Of a stretch of 22,975 nucleotides of DNA, positions 6,914-15,453 are shown piece after piece. The translations under genes were made by a program, and so were the position numbers. The notes below the pieces were generated by a model that searched no databases, was not told where the DNA came from, and saw only the letters and a program-made list of their open reading frames with translations. Each line of letters opens with the position of its first letter. Positions within the stretch are counted from its first letter, which is position 1. The stretch is from Bacteroidota bacterium (GTDB lineage: Bacteria; Bacteroidota; Bacteroidia; Flavobacteriales; Flavobacteriaceae): contig JAEYZX010000138.1 of assembly GCA_023427845.1 (NCBI GenBank), forward strand, positions 1 through 22,975. The letters run 5' to 3'.

Positions 6914-8223
6914 TATCCGTTCAGCAGTTCAGCCAGTTTTTTAGTTAGGTTTTTTCTCGAATATTGCTGAAGTCCGACAGCTTCAGATTTTAAAGTCCCC
7001 TGCAAATATTCGGAATAATATTTTAGAATTGCCGATTTGAGTGCTGCACGTTCCGAATAATCGACATAAATTCCCGTATTGGTATTTTTGATGATTTCGG
7101 CAAAATCAGAACCTGTTGGTCCGATTCCAATAATTGGCCGTCCGGAAACCATGTATTCAAACAATTTTCCCGGGATGATGCTTTTTGTTTCGGCTGAATT
7201 GATCTCGACCAACAGCAAAACCTGCGAGGCGCGCTGGTGACTTACGGCTTCACGGTGCGATACATAACCAATCGCATTCACATAAGCATCAAGTTTGTAG
7301 GCGCTGATTGTTTCACGAACATTCCGGCTTACGTTCCCAATAAGTTTAAATTCAAAGTGCCCAGCGAATGTTGGGACCTCGCGAATTATTTCAGCCAGGA
7401 CTTCCCATAAAAAAACAGGATTCCGCTGAGACAGCAATGAGCCAATATGTGCGATTGAAAACTTAGCATCCAGCTTATGTGCAGACGGAAGTTCCAGATC
7501 GTATCCGTTCGTAATCACATGAATCGGTTTATTGGTGAGTTTCGAAAATTCCGATTTGGTAGTATTACTCGTCACAAGTATTTGGTTGGCCGAGCGCAAT
7601 ACATCCGACTCCATCTTTTTATGTTTTCTTTGCGCATACTTCGACAGCTTCAAATCACTGTGGTAACCAATCGTCGTCCACGGATCGCGAAAATCGGCAA
7701 TCCATTTCACATTCATTTGCTTTTTGAGCCGCAAACCAATTAGATGCAAGCTGTGCGGCGGGCCCGAGGTAATTATCGTTTCTACGTTGTTTTCGGCAAT
7801 GTACTTCCGAAGAAACTTCACCGATGGCGCAACCCAAAAAACACGTGCATCGGGAATGAAAAGGTTGCCCCGTATCCAAAGTGCAAGCTTTTCGGAAAAA
7901 GTCTGTTTTCGTTTATTCGGGATTATTCCAGAGCTTATTTTTTTGATTTTATTTCCGGAAAAAAAAGCTGCGATACTATACGGCTCAAGAATTTTTTTGC
8001 GGATAATGATTGCTTTGGGTGAAACTTCGTCAACCAGAATTTCGTCACGCGTTGGATACTCCGGATTGTCGGGAATGTAAACTATTGGCTGTATGCCAAA
8101 ATCAGGCAGATACTTTACAAATTTTAGCCATCGCTGTACTCCCGGCCCACCCGCTGGCGGCCAATAATACGTGATGATTAAAACTTTTTTGTCCAATTGA
8201 ATGCATTTTTTAAACGGTAGCAA
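6913..8223 (-). CDS. GT4-like glycosyltransferase
   Basis: This 436-residue protein has a two-domain GT-B layout. The N-terminal donor/acceptor half opens with KKVLIITYYWPPAGGPGVQR, a start seen in GT4-like family members. The C-terminal half has IAHIGSLLSQRNP (about 260-272), LIGNV, and the late SIIPGKLFEYMVSGRPIIGI (about 362-381), where the Lys and Glu commonly contact the nucleotide-sugar phosphate. It is probably cytoplasmic and membrane-associated, adding a sugar to a lipid-linked or surface glycan. The ATG at 8223 overlaps the end of the upstream gene by 14 bp. A TTG at 8196 would remove the overlap and start nearer the conserved region, so the start is uncertain. It is coupled to the downstream flippase. 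Confidence 0.88.
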   Translation of the reverse strand: MLPFKKCIQLDKKVLIITYYWPPAGGPGVQRWLKFVKYLPDFGIQPIVYIPDNPEYPTRDEILVDEVSPKAIIIRKKILEPYSIAAFFSGNKIKKISSGIIPNKRKQTFSEKLALWIRGNLFIPDARVFWVAPSVKFLRKYIAENNVETIITSGPPHSLHLIGLRLKKQMNVKWIADFRDPWTTIGYHSDLKLSKYAQRKHKKMESDVLRSANQILVTSNTTKSEFSKLTNKPIHVITNGYDLELPSAHKLDAKFSIAHIGSLLSQRNPVFLWEVLAEIIREVPTFAGHFEFKLIGNVSRNVRETISAYKLDAYVNAIGYVSHREAVSHQRASQVLLLVEINSAETKSIIPGKLFEYMVSGRPIIGIGPTGSDFAEIIKNTNTGIYVDYSERAALKSAILKYYSEYLQGTLKSEAVGLQQYSRKNLTKKLAELLNG

Positions 8224-10663
8224 TTACGCCGCGTTTGCGCTCATAATATACGCCAAAGGCTATCAAAACAAGGATTGCAATCGCACTTAATAAAGTGATT
8301 GTGCTGCCGATCTGTACCACTTCAGGTTCAAACTTGAATTCAATCGTGTGTTTTCCTGCGGGAATCACCATAGCACGCAACACATAGTCAGCGCGGAAAT
8401 GGGGAACAGGTTTACCGTCGATGTAGGCATTCCAGCCATGCGGATAATAAATTTCAGAGAACACCGCCAATCCGTCCGAAGCGTTGTTCGAAGTATATTT
8501 AAGGTAGTTTGAAGTATGTTCCTGAAGTGTAATTCGTGCCGTAGAATCCCTGTCAAAAGATTGCCGGCTGATCGCGTCTTTGAATTCAGTGCCGTTAATT
8601 ATCGCTACCTCTTTTGAATTCAGGCTATCCAACGCCTTCATCTCTTCATCTGCCGACTTTACGGATTTAACCTTCGAGACAAACCAAGCATTGCCATTTG
8701 CGCCCGGATTCTGTACCGGAAATTCATTGCCCTGCTCGTCAACCTGGATAAGGTATTTGACATTTAGCATGTTGAGTATCTCCAGGTTATTTTTTGCTAT
8801 CTGATAATCGAACAGTTCTTGGATCCGCTGTGGTTTTGCAGCATGATATCCGCCAAGCGATTGATGGAAATAAGAAGCACGCGCACTCGCAAGATTGCCT
8901 GCAACCTCGAATACCCGATAGCTACCCTTATCCTGCAGAATTTGCTGATCGGCAGGTGTGGGATGAAAGGGCACTTCAACCTGGCGCGCAAGAACGAAAT
9001 CCTCGTCGTTGACATATCGCCGGTCGACGAAAAACAAGTCGCCCACCATTATTAGACCAATCGCGATTACACCAACGGTACGGCCAAATTTTTGCTTTGT
9101 GAACATCCATAGAACAATCGCACTAAGAAGGATCAGGAATCCGGAGCGCAGCAGATCGGCCGAATACAGATCTTTTCGGTCTTCTTTGAGCGCATCGAGG
9201 AATTGTATGCCAAAACCGCCCTCAGGCCCCTGACTGAACAATTGAAGTAAATACTTATCGGACGCGCCTGCGAAATCAAAGAAACCACGACACAACAATA
9301 AAAGTACAATCAGTCCAAGCGCGGTCGCGGCCGATTTCCATAACGAATTCCATCGTCTTTCAGGATCGGCAGTAAAGAACGACTGCAATCCCATAACTGC
9401 GAGAACAGGCACGCACAATTCGAGTAATACCTGAATCGACGAAACTGCACGGAATTTGTCGTACAGCGGTATAAAATCGATAAAGAAATCGGTCAGCAGT
9501 GAAAAATTCTTACCCCAGGACAGCAAGAGCGATACTATGGCTCCCGCCAGAAAAGCATACTTTATTCGGCGTTTGTCGTGGTACAGTGCAATGATCGCAA
9601 GGAAAAAAACGACGGCCCCGATGTAGGCCGGTGCTGCAACAATAGGCTGGTCGCCCCAATATGTTCTTCCGTAATATGAAGTGGTCTGGGCAGCTTCTTC
9701 CGGTGTTGCGCCAAAGCCGATAAGAAATTCATACACATGAGAATCCTGGTTTAGTGTTTCATCATTCCCGCCGCCAAATAGCCGTGGCGCGATGAGATTG
9801 AAACTTTCGGTGATTCCGTAACTGTATTCGGTTATGTATTCGCGGCTAAGCGCTGAATTGTCTTCTTTTTTGGTTCCATCGGGATTGATGGTGAGGTCGC
9901 TTTTGCTTCTCGTACTGAACCCGGCATACTCTGAAGTAGCGAGCAGGTTCGTAGCATTAGCACCAATGGCAAGCAATCCTGCGACGATGAATACGCCAAG
10001 TGAAGTCAGTAGTGGCCTGTACTCTTTTCGCTTTACGTATTTTGAAATAAAATAAATTGAAATAACCAATAACAGCAACAACAGATAATACGTCATCTGG
10101 AAGTGGTTCGCATTTATTTCAAGTGCCGCAGCAACCATCGTAAGCAGTCCGCCGCCAATATATCGCTGACGAAAAACCATCAGGACCCCAGCCACAACCA
10201 GCGGCATGTAAGCAATGGCGTGAGCTTTAGCATTATGACCTACGCCAAGTATAATAACGAGATAGGTGGAAAGCCCAAACGCTAATGCACCAAAAAACGC
10301 CTTAAGCGGATCGGTTTTCAATACGAGCAGCAACACGTAAAAGCATCCAAAGTACAGGAACAGATAATCGGCCGGACGCGGTAAAAATCGAAGTGCATCG
10401 TCGAGCGCGCCTATGTAATCATGCGGGTAATTTGCACCGAGCTGGTAGGTAGGCATTCCGCCGAAAGCCGAGTTTGTCCAATAGGGTTCTGCATCCTCAA
10501 CTGCACGGAAATCATTCTGCTCCTTTGCCATTCCGGTGTATTGCGCAATATCGGATTGATAAATCTGCTTGCCTTGAAGTACCGGATAAAAATAAATCAG
10601 TGAAATTAAAACAAAACCCAGGATGGCCAGTAAATGCGGAGTAAAACTTTTCAGTTGCTTCAT
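8210..10663 (-). CDS. YfhO-family GT-C-like membrane protein
   Basis: This 817-residue protein belongs to the bacterial YfhO family (GT-C fold). Firmicute members are implicated in transferring sugars from undecaprenyl-phosphate carriers to envelope polymers outside the membrane. A first helix at about 10-27 precedes the loop SDIAQYTGMAKEQ, with an acidic residue where GT-C enzymes place a catalytic Asp. Multiple helices fill about 95-425. A soluble segment then follows (about 530-780, interrupted by short helices), with YYPHGWNAYIDGKPV near the C-terminus and a last helix at about 785-805. The ATG lies about 57 bp after DUF4834, with its own -7 box in between. The order DUF4834, YfhO, glycosyltransferase, flippase suggests a surface-glycan assembly operon; the exact product is unknown. 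Confidence 0.88.
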   Translation of the reverse strand: MKQLKSFTPHLLAILGFVLISLIYFYPVLQGKQIYQSDIAQYTGMAKEQNDFRAVEDAEPYWTNSAFGGMPTYQLGANYPHDYIGALDDALRFLPRPADYLFLYFGCFYVLLLVLKTDPLKAFFGALAFGLSTYLVIILGVGHNAKAHAIAYMPLVVAGVLMVFRQRYIGGGLLTMVAAALEINANHFQMTYYLLLLLLVISIYFISKYVKRKEYRPLLTSLGVFIVAGLLAIGANATNLLATSEYAGFSTRSKSDLTINPDGTKKEDNSALSREYITEYSYGITESFNLIAPRLFGGGNDETLNQDSHVYEFLIGFGATPEEAAQTTSYYGRTYWGDQPIVAAPAYIGAVVFFLAIIALYHDKRRIKYAFLAGAIVSLLLSWGKNFSLLTDFFIDFIPLYDKFRAVSSIQVLLELCVPVLAVMGLQSFFTADPERRWNSLWKSAATALGLIVLLLLCRGFFDFAGASDKYLLQLFSQGPEGGFGIQFLDALKEDRKDLYSADLLRSGFLILLSAIVLWMFTKQKFGRTVGVIAIGLIMVGDLFFVDRRYVNDEDFVLARQVEVPFHPTPADQQILQDKGSYRVFEVAGNLASARASYFHQSLGGYHAAKPQRIQELFDYQIAKNNLEILNMLNVKYLIQVDEQGNEFPVQNPGANGNAWFVSKVKSVKSADEEMKALDSLNSKEVAIINGTEFKDAISRQSFDRDSTARITLQEHTSNYLKYTSNNASDGLAVFSEIYYPHGWNAYIDGKPVPHFRADYVLRAMVIPAGKHTIEFKFEPEVVQIGSTITLLSAIAILVLIAFGVYYERKRGVIATV

Positions 10664-10685
10664 GGAATTGTAGTAGTATGGATAA

Positions 10686-10693
10686 CAAAAGTA
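10686..10693 (-). promoter_or_regulatory. Candidate -7 box for the YfhO gene
   Basis: On the minus strand this reads TACTTTTG, an exact TAnnTTTG match about 22 bp before the YfhO ATG. No proper -33 element is seen. It suggests an internal promoter in the DUF4834-YfhO-GT-flippase cluster. Confidence 0.35.
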
Positions 10694-10720
10694 GAAAAAA
10701 CAACTGTTTAAAACTAATGG

Positions 10721-10996
10721 CTAGTCCAGCTCTTCGTAGTCGACATATTCACCGACCTTTTTGGTGGAACGAGGCCGTGCAGCTTTAGACGAATCGACTG
10801 TGATATGTCCATCCCGACTTTGATTCTGCTGCTGGTAGTGACGGTTTTGATGTTGCTGGAAATTCTGACCGGCCTTCTCAACCGCTTTTTTTACGAGTAC
10901 AGGCAAAAAGATACGAGCCAAAAAGCGCAATATGTAATAGATCGCGATCAGGTAAAAAAGTGTCTTTATAAAGCCATTGAATGAAGCCGTCTCCAT
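10721..10996 (-). CDS. DUF4834 family small membrane protein
   Basis: This 91-residue protein has one hydrophobic helix (about residues 9-35, LFYLIAIYYILRFLARIFLP). A Gln/His-rich stretch follows (QNFQQHQNRHYQQQNQ), then an acidic end reading VGEYVDYEELD. This matches the layout of the Bacteroidetes DUF4834 family, whose function is not known. The hydrophilic tail probably lies in the cytoplasm. It is the first gene of the polysaccharide cluster and lies 57 bp upstream of the YfhO gene. The acidic EYVDYEELD end looks like the best-conserved part and could be a binding motif, which is inference only. Confidence 0.8.
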   Translation of the reverse strand: METASFNGFIKTLFYLIAIYYILRFLARIFLPVLVKKAVEKAGQNFQQHQNRHYQQQNQSRDGHITVDSSKAARPRSTKKVGEYVDYEELD

Positions 10997-11012
10997 GTAG
11001 TAAAAATTTTCC

Positions 11013-11020
11013 CAAAATTA
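11013..11020 (-). promoter_or_regulatory. Candidate -7 box for DUF4834
   Basis: On the minus strand this reads TAATTTTG, an exact TAnnTTTG match only 16 bp before the start codon, implying a very short leader. No -33 TTG is visible at standard spacing. Confidence 0.3.
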
Positions 11021-11074
11021 ATAAATACGGCGCTTATTTCTGAATTTGCGGTCATAAATAAATAATAAAATAAG

Positions 11075-11082
11075 TACATTTG
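11075..11082 (+). promoter_or_regulatory. Candidate -7 box for the MetA-type gene
   Basis: TACATTTG is an exact TAnnTTTG match 23 bp before the ATG at 11106. A TTTG lies at 11045-11048, but the 26-bp spacer is longer than usual. Confidence 0.4.
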
Positions 11083-11105
11083 GAATTCTGACAAAACCTA
11101 CTATT

Positions 11106-12065
11106 ATGTTCCGTATAAAACTATTTCTTACTTTTCTTGCATTTACATTCACTACAGCAAATTACGCGCAATTTACCGATGTCATCAACTCGAACCGTCC
11201 CGGTCAGTCAATGTCGGCTTTCTCTGTTGGACTAACGGTATTTCAGGTCGAAGCCGGCCTGTACGGAACAAGATCGGAGCATGAATTACGCAATTGGGAA
11301 TCTGAAGGTGTCGGAGGCGAATTAAGTTTGCGTTACGGCGTGTATCGTGAGGAATTGGAAATTATTGCCGACCTGATTTACCAAAATGACGTTTATAAGA
11401 CGCCGTTTACAAGCCACAGAAGGGCCGCACTGAAACAGTCGACAATCGGAGCCAAATACCTTGTATGGGACCCCGCGAAAAATTACGAGGAAAAACCCGA
11501 TCTGAAAAGCTGGAAAAACAATCAGGGATTCCGCTGGCGCCACCTCCTACCGGCAGTTGCTGTCTATGCAGGTGCAAATATCAACCTTACCGATAACGAA
11601 TTCTCGTTTCCAAGCGACCGAAATTTAAGTCCGAAGCTGATGCTGATCACGCAAAACCAGCTCGGGAGATTTGTATTGGTCACCAACTTCATTTACGATA
11701 AAGGCACGACGAACTTCCCGACTTCCGCCTATATTGTCACGTTAACCCATGGATTCCACGAGCGTTTATCCGCATTCATAGAAAACCAGGGAATCCAAAG
11801 CGATTACTATGCCGATTCGATTCTCCGCGGCGGTGCAGCATGGCTTGTTGCCGAGAATTTTCAGATTGATGCGCATATAGGCACGAGCCTAAAATCGACA
11901 CCTTCACTGCTTCAGGGCGGAATTGGTTTATCGTGGCGTTTCGATAAAAACTATAGTGATGTACTGCTAACCGTACCGATTGAGGACGATAAGGACAAAG
12001 CAAAGAAGAAAAAAAATACCAAAAAGCGAAAAGACGAAGTCGAAACTGAAGAAACCGGACTCTAA
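11106..12065 (+). CDS. Outer-membrane transporter-like protein (MetA-pathway phenol degradation family)
   Basis: This 319-residue protein has a Sec signal peptide ending near TTANYAQ (residue about 22). The mature start FTDVINSNRPGQSMSAFSVG is typical of the Phenol_MetA_deg (PF13557) beta-barrel family that Bacteroidetes often carry. The remainder alternates aromatic and glycine-rich strands, as expected for an outer-membrane barrel. A short Lys-rich tail (DDKDKAKKKKNTKKRKDE) follows the last strand; it is odd for a barrel and may lie in the periplasm. Substrate and function are unknown, and the phenol label is historical. Its stop overlaps the next start (TAATG), so it is translationally coupled to the GNAT gene. 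Confidence 0.75.
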   Translation: MFRIKLFLTFLAFTFTTANYAQFTDVINSNRPGQSMSAFSVGLTVFQVEAGLYGTRSEHELRNWESEGVGGELSLRYGVYREELEIIADLIYQNDVYKTPFTSHRRAALKQSTIGAKYLVWDPAKNYEEKPDLKSWKNNQGFRWRHLLPAVAVYAGANINLTDNEFSFPSDRNLSPKLMLITQNQLGRFVLVTNFIYDKGTTNFPTSAYIVTLTHGFHERLSAFIENQGIQSDYYADSILRGGAAWLVAENFQIDAHIGTSLKSTPSLLQGGIGLSWRFDKNYSDVLLTVPIEDDKDKAKKKKNTKKRKDEVETEETGL

Positions 12066-13183
12066 TGATAACGATTAAAGAAGCGATTACAAAGAAAGAG
12101 CTGACCGATTTTGTAAAATTCTCCTTTACACTATATAAAGACAATCCGTATTGGGTGCCGCCTATAATTTCGGAAGAACTTGAGAGCTTCGACAAAACCA
12201 AAAACCCGGCCTTCCGAAGTGCCGATGCAAAATTTTACCTGGCCTATGAAGATGGCAAAATTGTTGGGAAAGTCGCCGCCATAATCAATTGGGACGAAGT
12301 CAACCACCAGCAAAAAAAGAAAGTCCGTTTTGGATGGTTCGATGTGATCGACGACATTGAAGTCACAAAGGCACTTTTGGATAAAGTTTATGAATTCGGA
12401 AAACAACACAATCTCGAATATGCAGAAGGCCCGATCGGATTTTCAAACCTCGATAAAGTGGGCGTACTAACCGAAGGTTTCAACGAAATCGGTACGATGA
12501 TTACGTGGTACAACCATCCGTATTATGTGACCCACTTCGAACAGCTCGGATTCGTAAAGGAAAAGGAATATATCGAAAGCCGGTTTTCGTTTTCAAATGT
12601 CAAAATCGAACAATTCGCCAAAGCAAACGAACTAATTAAAAAGCGATACGGACTCCGGGCGGTCAACTTCACAAAGACGAGCGAAGTGATGCCGCAAGTA
12701 GACAGGATGTTCGATCTTTTCAATCACACTTACGCGACACTGGCGTCTTTCGTGGCGATTACAGATGTCCAGAAGGACTATTTCAAAAAAAAATACATCA
12801 ACCTTATCAACCCCGAATATATCAAATTCGTTGAGGATAGCGATGGTAAACTGATAGCCTTCAGTATAGTGATGCCGTCTTTTTCGGAAGCGCTCCAAAA
12901 AGCAAACGGCAAGCTGTTTCCCTTTGGGTTTCTGCATCTGCTTTGGGCAAAAAAGAAAAGCAAGGATGTTGTTTTCTATCTTATCGGAATTCACCCTGAA
13001 TATCAAAACAAAGGCGTCACGGCAATTATATTCAACGAATATTATCACACTTTTAAGAAACGCGGAATAGAAAATTGCATCCGCACTCCCGAGCTTGCCG
13101 AAAATCATTCAATCCACAATTTATGGAAGCATTTCGACCCGATAATTCATAAACATCGGTGTACTTATCGGCGTGATATTTAG
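12065..13183 (+). CDS. GNAT-family N-acyltransferase (372 residues)
   Basis: This large Bacteroidetes GNAT-type protein is more than twice the length of a single acetyltransferase domain. The N-terminal half (about 1-180) includes NPYWVPPIISEELESFDKTK, KFYLAYEDGKIVGKVAAIIN and a region with GFSNLDKVGVLTEGF. The C-terminal half carries the acyl-CoA loop-like VVFYLIGIHPEYQNKGVTAI (about 304-323) and IHNLWKHFDP near the end. It is probably cytosolic and transfers an acyl group to an amine; the substrate is unknown. It is coupled by a TAATG overlap to the upstream outer-membrane gene. The region downstream is a tandem repeat, and I see no terminator. Confidence 0.82.
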   Translation: MITIKEAITKKELTDFVKFSFTLYKDNPYWVPPIISEELESFDKTKNPAFRSADAKFYLAYEDGKIVGKVAAIINWDEVNHQQKKKVRFGWFDVIDDIEVTKALLDKVYEFGKQHNLEYAEGPIGFSNLDKVGVLTEGFNEIGTMITWYNHPYYVTHFEQLGFVKEKEYIESRFSFSNVKIEQFAKANELIKKRYGLRAVNFTKTSEVMPQVDRMFDLFNHTYATLASFVAITDVQKDYFKKKYINLINPEYIKFVEDSDGKLIAFSIVMPSFSEALQKANGKLFPFGFLHLLWAKKKSKDVVFYLIGIHPEYQNKGVTAIIFNEYYHTFKKRGIENCIRTPELAENHSIHNLWKHFDPIIHKHRCTYRRDI

Positions 13184-13223
13184 TTGCAGGGACTTGGGCA
13201 TCCGCAGTAAAAGTGTATTTAGT

Positions 13224-13425
13224 GTCTATTATCTAAAGCGAAGCGAGTCTAACAGCGAAGCGGTCTGTTGTCTTACAGCAAAGCGAGTCTTACAGCGCAG
13301 CGAGTCTAACAGCGAAGCGGTCTGTTGTCTTACAGCGAAGCGGTCTAAAGCGAAGCGAGTCTAATAGCGAAGCGGTCTGTTGTCTTACAACGAAGCGGTC
13401 TAAATCACAGCAAGTCTAAAGTCTA
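13224..13425 (+). repeat. Tandem array of AGCGAAGCG / GTCTAA units
   Basis: About eleven imperfect 16-17-nt units of the form TnACAGCGAAGCG(A)GTC run head to tail. TGTTGTC heptamers interrupt them regularly, giving a higher-order period of about 57 nt. The array runs from about 40 bp after the GNAT stop to the end of the minus-strand lipoprotein gene, whose TAG stop lies in the last GTCTA unit. An apparent 63-codon frame through it is only translated repeat. Confidence 0.85.
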
Positions 13426-13887
13426 CTCACATTCCACCTTCACCATCGATATCGAATTTTCAAAACTCAGCTTGCCGGAAAAAATCATCTTGCCTTTTCG
13501 TTCCGTCATTTCGCCATTGCCCTGTACAAGTTGATTGCCTTTTCTGACAAAAACAACTTCGCGAAACGATTCCATCCCTTCCGACTGAAACCGGTAGTCC
13601 GCTTTTAAAGTATCGCGTTTAAAGACGCCCACGATTGTTCCGTTGCTTTTGTCCTTTTCGTACCACATGTAGCGAAGTTTCCCGCGAACATTGTCGGCCG
13701 TCCGCACAATCCGCATATCGACCGTGTCTTTATTGGAAACCCATCGGAAACACTCTTCGTTTGAGCTCACGGCGGGTTGTTCTTTACGGTCCGGACGCGG
13801 TTTATCTACCGTAGTCTCAGTTTGCTTCTTCTCATTGCATGAGGTCATGATCGCCAGTATGGCTATAGTAGGAATCAGATTTTTCAT
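13423..13887 (-). CDS. Small lipoprotein of unknown function
   Basis: This 154-residue protein has a lipoprotein signal (MKNLIPTIAILAIMTSC, lipid-attachment Cys17). A charged linker (EKKQTETTVDKPRPDRKEQP) leads to a globular domain from about residue 45. That domain has EECFRWVSNKDTVDMRIV, GKLRYMWYEKDKSNGTIVG and a C-terminal Cys next to the end (VKVECE). The two globular cysteines (about 47 and 153) could form a disulfide. The pattern of beta strands suggests a small beta-rich fold facing the periplasm or the outer membrane; I do not recognise a characterised family. The gene is isolated, with repeats on both sides. Confidence 0.75.
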   Translation of the reverse strand: MKNLIPTIAILAIMTSCNEKKQTETTVDKPRPDRKEQPAVSSNEECFRWVSNKDTVDMRIVRTADNVRGKLRYMWYEKDKSNGTIVGVFKRDTLKADYRFQSEGMESFREVVFVRKGNQLVQGNGEMTERKGKMIFSGKLSFENSISMVKVECE

Positions 13888-13957
13888 CGGTATGTTTTTC
13901 TAAAGTTAGCCAAACCCGTCCAACGATGCAAATAACTACCGAACCAAAACATCAATC

Positions 13958-13987
13958 CAAAAAAAAGTCCCGCCAAAAGACGGGACT
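13958..13987 (-). terminator. Rho-independent terminator downstream of the PLP enzyme
   Basis: AGTCCCG (13966-13972) pairs with CGGGACT (13981-13987). Read on the minus strand, the hairpin is followed by TTTTTTTT, so it ends transcription arriving from the gene at 14083-15351. It lies about 95 bp after that stop codon. Confidence 0.75.
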
Positions 13988-14000
13988 ATCTATAATCTAA

Positions 14001-14082
14001 TAGCTAACTGTGACGGTCTATCGTCTACCAGCGAAGCGTCTGCTATTTAAAGTGCAGCGAGTCCACTAACTAAACGGTTTAA
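14001..14082 (+). repeat. Degenerate satellites of the AGCGAAGCG/GTC array
   Basis: Isolated pieces such as GACGGTCTATCGTCTACCAG, AGCGAAGCGTC and GTGCAGCGAGTC resemble units of the array at 13,224-13,425. They lie on the other side of the lipoprotein gene, against the stop codon of the PLP enzyme. Confidence 0.5.
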
Positions 14083-15351
14083 CTATCTCTCTTCCGACAC
14101 ATCCACCGTACGTTCGGCGGCCCATCTTTCATAGGTTCCGTTCTCGAGTTTCTCGCGGATTTGCTCAAAAGCCACCAAAGTTTCATCAATATCCCGCTTT
14201 GTATGGGTCGCAGTCGGAATCATCCGCAGCAAAATTATCCCTTTTGGAATCACAGGATAAATCACAATCGAAAGGAAAATGTTATAATTCTCACGAAGGT
14301 CATTTATCAGCATCATTGCCGTTGGAACGCTTCCTTCAAGATAAACCGGAGTGACGCAGGTATTGGTATCGCCAATGTTGAAACCGCGTTCTTTTAATCC
14401 GTTCTGCAACGCATTGACATTCTCCCAAAGCTTGTCTTTCAGCTCAGGATGGTTCCTCAGCAATTCCAACCGCTTCAAAGATCCAACGGTCTGGATCATC
14501 GGAAGTGCCTTAGCGAACATCTGTGAACGAAGATTGTATTTCAAATAATCGATGATTTCCTTATCGGCAGCAACAAAGGCCCCGATATTGGCCATCGATT
14601 TTGCAAATGTCGAAAAATACACATCAATATCTTCCTGAACGCCTTGCTCCTCGCCCGCCCCGGCACCGGTTTTACCCAAAGTACCAAATCCGTGCGCATC
14701 GTCAACAAGCAGTCGGAAGTTGTATTTTTGTTTCATCGCAACGATCTCGCGAAGTTTCCCTTGCTGGCCGCGCATCCCAAATACACCTTCGGTGATGAAA
14801 AGGATTCCGCCTCCGGTTTCTTCAGCCATTTTGGTCGCGCGCTGCAGGTTTTTCTCCATGCTTTCGATATCGTTGTGACGATACGTGAAACGTTTACCCA
14901 TATGGAGCCTGACGCCGTCGATGATACATGCATGCGCATCTACATCGTAAACGATAATATCATTTTTGGTCACCAATGCATCGATGATCGAAACCATTCC
15001 CTGGTATCCGAAATTCAGCAAATAAGCCGATTCTTTCATCACAAACTCGGCAAGCTCCCTTTCCAGTTGTTCGTGAACCGATGTGTGTCCGCTCATCATC
15101 CTGGCTCCCATCGGATACGCCGCGCCATATTGTGCCGCCGCTTCCGTATCGGCCTTGCGGACTTCAGGATGGTTGGCCAATCCTAAATAGTCGTTGATGC
15201 TCCAGTTGATGATTTCCTTTCCGTGGAAATGCATTCTGTTTGATAACTCGCCTTCAAGTTTCGGGAACACATAATAGCCTTCAGCCTGCGATGCCCATTT
15301 TCCTAAAGGTCCTTTGTTCTTTTGGATCCTTTCAAATAAATCTTTTACCAT
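14083..15351 (-). CDS. PLP-dependent alpha-oxoamine synthase (serine palmitoyltransferase / cysteate acyltransferase-like)
   Basis: This 422-residue, fold-type I PLP enzyme condenses an amino acid with an acyl-CoA or acyl-ACP and releases CO2. The PLP lysine is Lys251 in STFAKSMANIG, and DDAHGFGTLG (from Asp217) holds the ring-binding Asp and His. MGARMMSGHTSVHEQLE and INDYLGLANHPEV are typical N-terminal elements. An upstream ATG at 15420 would add a non-conserved tail and lies beyond the likely transcription start, so 15351 is preferred. Candidates are serine palmitoyltransferase, KBL (glycine C-acetyltransferase), AONS (BioF), or the cysteate acyltransferase of sulfonolipid (capnine) synthesis described in Flavobacterium johnsoniae. 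The motifs and the lack of bio or tdh neighbours favour a sphingolipid or sulfonolipid role, by inference. Confidence 0.88.
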   Translation of the reverse strand: MVKDLFERIQKNKGPLGKWASQAEGYYVFPKLEGELSNRMHFHGKEIINWSINDYLGLANHPEVRKADTEAAAQYGAAYPMGARMMSGHTSVHEQLERELAEFVMKESAYLLNFGYQGMVSIIDALVTKNDIIVYDVDAHACIIDGVRLHMGKRFTYRHNDIESMEKNLQRATKMAEETGGGILFITEGVFGMRGQQGKLREIVAMKQKYNFRLLVDDAHGFGTLGKTGAGAGEEQGVQEDIDVYFSTFAKSMANIGAFVAADKEIIDYLKYNLRSQMFAKALPMIQTVGSLKRLELLRNHPELKDKLWENVNALQNGLKERGFNIGDTNTCVTPVYLEGSVPTAMMLINDLRENYNIFLSIVIYPVIPKGIILLRMIPTATHTKRDIDETLVAFEQIREKLENGTYERWAAERTVDVSEER

Positions 15352-15391
15352 TTTTCCTGAATCGGGAGCTTTATCTCCGTCGTTTCGCGTG

Positions 15392-15420
15392 CAAAAATAA
15401 ATATTTATAAACAATATCAA
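15392..15420 (-). promoter_or_regulatory. Promoter for the PLP enzyme
   Basis: On the minus strand TTG (15420-15418), an 18-bp spacer and TATTTTTG (15399-15392) match the Bacteroidetes -33/-7 consensus. Transcription should start near 15385, giving a leader of about 35 nt before the ATG at 15351. Confidence 0.5.
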
Positions 15421-15453
15421 CCTTCAAACCGATTAAATTTGTCAGAAGCCATT

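Noticed and set aside
13173..13364. 63-codon ORF with a repeated RSESNSEAVCCLTAKR segment
   Set aside because: It is the tandem repeat array read in one frame; it overlaps the GNAT gene end and has no start signal or independent protein character.
13224..13425. Possible CRISPR array
   Set aside because: The units are 16-17 nt, degenerate and contiguous, with TGTTGTC in fixed places and no unique spacers. No cas genes are present.
15352..15420. N-terminal extension of the PLP enzyme to an ATG at 15420
   Set aside because: The extra residues do not resemble the family, and the predicted transcription start lies inside the extension.
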